The position numbers and the translations under genes were made by a program. Under the pieces are notes generated by a model. The model was not told the origin of the DNA, did not search any database, and was given only the letters and a program-made list of their open reading frames with translations. 64,000 bases of DNA from an uncultured Clostridia bacterium (GTDB taxonomy: Bacteria > Bacillota > Clostridia > Christensenellales > UBA3700): assembly GCA_947646415.1 (NCBI GenBank), contig CANSGN010000003.1:62001-126000 (forward strand). Reading direction: 5' to 3'. This document shows, piece by piece, positions 62,390 to 64,000 of this stretch (position 1 is its first letter; each line of letters starts with the position of its first letter).

Positions 62390-62630
62390 AACTATTATCT
62401 CCATTACAATACACATTCATTTGCCAAGTCACAAATGCAACGATACTTACAACTTGACGTTTTCCTACTTGAATCAGTGGGAAAGACTTACTTTTCATTA
62501 ATGTACGGACATTGTCTCTGCCTAAACCTGTTAATACAACAATATCATCACAATCTAAAAAAGATTTGCCATATTCGGTGCTAATGCGCTTTGTTTCAGC
62601 TGCTATTATACTTTCCATATTCACATTCAT
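62376..62630 (-). CDS. Small DNA-binding protein, excisionase-like
   Basis: 84 residues from ATG 62630, which overlaps the previous stop (ATGA). GKSFLDCDDIVVLTGLGRDN, VRTLMKSKSFPLIQVGKRQV is a winged HTH of the AlpA/Xis class (HTH_17 style). It overlaps the integrase start. The longer frame reaching 63092 runs through intergenic and excisionase sequence and is not a gene. Confidence 0.7.
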   Translation of the reverse strand: MNVNMESIIAAETKRISTEYGKSFLDCDDIVVLTGLGRDNVRTLMKSKSFPLIQVGKRQVVSIVAFVTWQMNVYCNGDNSYGKF

Positions 62631-62827
62631 TCGTTTTCTTCGCTTATATGCAAATATACAAGTAATTCGTCGTAATTGAGTAGCACCTTTTTCCCAACTG
62701 TGAAAGAATGAATAATTCCTTTGCGACATAATTGCCTTATAAAATTGCAAGTAATCGCAGTTTTGCTGTCCTTCTGCTTTATAAGTTCCAAAGTTTCTTT
62801 CACTGTTCTTAATCTCGCTTTTTTCAT
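62627..62827 (-). CDS. Excisionase-family protein
   Basis: 66 residues. RTVKETLELIKQKDSKTAIT, CNFIRQLCRKGIIHSFTVGK and VLLNYDELLVYL follow the MerR-like winged-helix excisionase pattern. AAAAGGAGG lies 8 bp before the ATG. First gene of an xis-xis-int operon that directs excision and integration. Confidence 0.78.
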   Translation of the reverse strand: MKKARLRTVKETLELIKQKDSKTAITCNFIRQLCRKGIIHSFTVGKKVLLNYDELLVYLHISEENE

Positions 62828-63069
62828 ACAGTTTACCTCCTTTTAACATATTTGAACTTAAATTTGAAATTTTGCACAACACATTGCAATCTATCTCATT
62901 TCTGTTCAAATGCAATATAACAGACGATCTATTCAAATTGCGAGTAGATAATAAGTTATATATAGATAAGTTTCCCATATTACTTGCGTTACAAATTGTG
63001 AGTTTATGGGGTAATTTTGGGGACAAACCAGTTAGTAAATAAAACATAAATTTTTCTCCTTCTCTTTTA

Positions 63070-63269
63070 TTTGTCTTTCGACAAAAAAACAAAATCGAAA
63101 AAGGTATATGCTGTCAAGGTTGCGGCATCGCCGTGAAAAAAATATTGCATAATTCATAAAAGAAATTCTAGTTTTAAGCAATAATTTTTTCCCTTGAATT
63201 AATTATCTTTTATCATTTAATTGTCAACAGCATAGACTTTTTTCGATACTACAACAAGTCGAAAGACAA
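63070..63269. repeat. Nested ~200-bp inverted-repeat region upstream of the excisionase genes
   Basis: Outer arms TTGTCTTTCGAC (about 63071-63082) and its complement GTCGAAAGACAA (63258-63269). Inside each are ATCGAAAAA and TATGCTGT in matching order and spacing. The centre contains a weaker AT-rich dyad with TATTGCATAATTC. The gap 62828-63521 otherwise holds no gene. Confidence 0.6.
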
Positions 63270-63521
63270 AAAAAACAACTTCTTCACAAGATTAACAAAT
63301 AATAATTCGACAATTTAAACATTTGTTTTTCAAGAAAACTTGATTTAATCGACATAAATAAAATTGAAAATCGTATATAAATTTACAAAATTTATATATG
63401 AAATTTATATCGCTCAACTAAATCTCTCTAAATAACATAAAAATATAAATTTTATAGTTTATAAAACTTATCTTTTTTAATTTATTCTATGTCTCTATGC
63501 TAATTACTGCATAAGAATAAG

Positions 63522-63920
63522 ATGAAAAAAATTAACTATAAATTTTTAGATTGATATTACGAAGAAATTGAAGTTACAGAAGAATTTTATGAACTATATT
63601 CAGAAATTTGTCACCGAGAAAAATTAGATAACCGCAGAGAAACAAGAAGACATCAGTCCTTAAACAAATTAAACGAACAAGGAATAGATTTTGTTGACAA
63701 TACAAGTAATACTATTGAAATTGTTGAACATTTAGAATTGTCTGAAAATATACATAACGCATTGAGTACACTAACAACAAAACAATATCAAGTGGTTGTA
63801 ATGCATGTTTTTGAGGAATTTTCTTTTCGCAAAATTGGTGAATTATTAAGTCTAAGCAGATACACTGTAAGAGACTACTATAATAATGCCATAAAAAAAT
63901 TAAAAAAATTTTTCTCTTGA
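63522..63920 (+). pseudogene. Sigma-70-like regulator of integrative elements, interrupted by in-frame TGA
   Basis: The frame from ATG 63522 reads MKKINYKFLD, then TGA (63552-63554), then YYEEIEVTEEFYELYSEICH, REKLDNRRETRRHQSLNKL and a C-terminal region-4-like HTH (LTTKQYQVVVMHVFEEFSFR, KIGELLSLSRYTVRDYYNN) to the stop at 63920. Related ICE regulators have Gly after FLD, so GGA to TGA is the simplest change. The 132-codon frame is otherwise open. Translation could restart only at non-ATG codons or at ATG 63738, which would leave just the HTH. Confidence 0.65.
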
Positions 63921-63997
63921 TATACCCCCAAAACACATATTTCGTGGCTATTAAGTGAAGGGCTATTGCTCTATCACATTTTAAAGGAGTAGCAAAT

Positions 63998-64000
63998 ATG
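63998..64000 (+). CDS. Start codon of the next element gene (cut by window edge)
   Basis: ATG as the last three bases, with AAAGGAG about 8 bp upstream. The product cannot be read. Confidence 0.45.

Larger units (their letters stand above)
54438..64000. mobile_element. Integrative (probably conjugative) element, left part
   Basis: Boundaries: the tRNA-Thr fragment on the left, open on the right. Contents are defence cargo (gajB, gajA, DUF4238, abiEii, abiEi), integrase, two excisionase-like genes, an inverted-repeat region and a broken sigma-like gene. The cargo is visibly richer in A+T than the host genes. Conjugation genes, if any, are beyond 64 kb. Confidence 0.75.

Noticed and set aside
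62631-63092. 238-residue protein extending the second excisionase-like gene upstream
   Set aside because: The extra part covers the first excisionase-like gene in another frame and the intergenic region; ATG 62630 overlaps the upstream stop as in an operon.
63552-63554. TGA recoded as Gly or Trp
   Set aside because: Numerous host and element genes end in TGA, often in ATGA overlaps, so a reassigned code is not supported.
1-64000. CRISPR array
   Set aside because: No regularly spaced direct repeats of 20-40 bp were seen in any intergenic region.

Overview
The window is AT-rich chromosomal DNA from a low-GC Gram-positive bacterium, most likely an uncultured clostridial (Bacillota) lineage. 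Evidence is the infC-rpmI-rplT operon, an RFN riboswitch before ribU, strong sigma-A promoters (TTGACA-N17-TATAAT), AGGAGG ribosome sites, and a spoIVB / spo0A / spoIIM / deoB / dacF series that follows the usual Firmicutes sporulation gene order. Parts of that series are eroded: the Spo0A-like protein lacks its receiver domain and the DeoB-like protein lacks metal ligands. The host may therefore have lost, or be losing, classical sporulation.

Layout. 1-13.7 kb: an ABC exporter fragment with a YgbA-family gene under three copies of a palindromic operator, gdhA, an RNA-polymerase alpha-CTD-like/WG-repeat fusion, a large propeller/SH3 surface protein, parE-parC, a lipase-like hydrolase and murG. 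13.8-23.5 kb: a compact one-strand virion cassette (terminase, portal, scaffold, capsid, adaptor, propeller, coiled coil, two holin-like genes). It has no recognisable integrase, replication, tail-fibre or lysin gene and looks like a phage remnant or domesticated particle. 23.6-31 kb: a small SH3-like surface protein, an HTH regulator with a promoter buried in a 44-bp palindrome, an FGGY kinase plus AGPS-like flavoenzyme pair, dacF and the DeoB-like gene. 31-51 kb: sporulation relics, antiporter, rubrerythrin, proA, yebC, translation genes, a BspA-like lipoprotein, icd, and a tsaE-tsaB-rimI-hydrolase-murF-ddl operon back-to-back with the FMN riboswitch and ribU.

51-54.2 kb holds two HxlR regulators, each divergent from a small redox or cupin gene, and a DUF4238 gene. 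From 54.4 kb to the right edge is an integrative element inserted at the 3' half of a tRNA-Thr(GGT) gene. Its cargo is a Gabija pair (gajA/gajB), an AbiE toxin-antitoxin pair and a second, closely related DUF4238 gene. After the cargo come a tyrosine integrase, two excisionase-like genes, a 200-bp inverted-repeat region and a sigma-like gene interrupted by an in-frame TGA. The complete tRNA gene should lie beyond 64 kb.

Connections: gdhA and icd meet at 2-oxoglutarate/glutamate, and proA uses glutamate-derived gamma-glutamyl phosphate. murF, ddl, murG and dacF all act on peptidoglycan. Two genes (tsaE and the DeoB-like gene) have consensus promoters placed so that transcripts would start at the ATG, suggesting leaderless mRNAs. 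All functional calls rest on reading the translations by eye; no database search was run.
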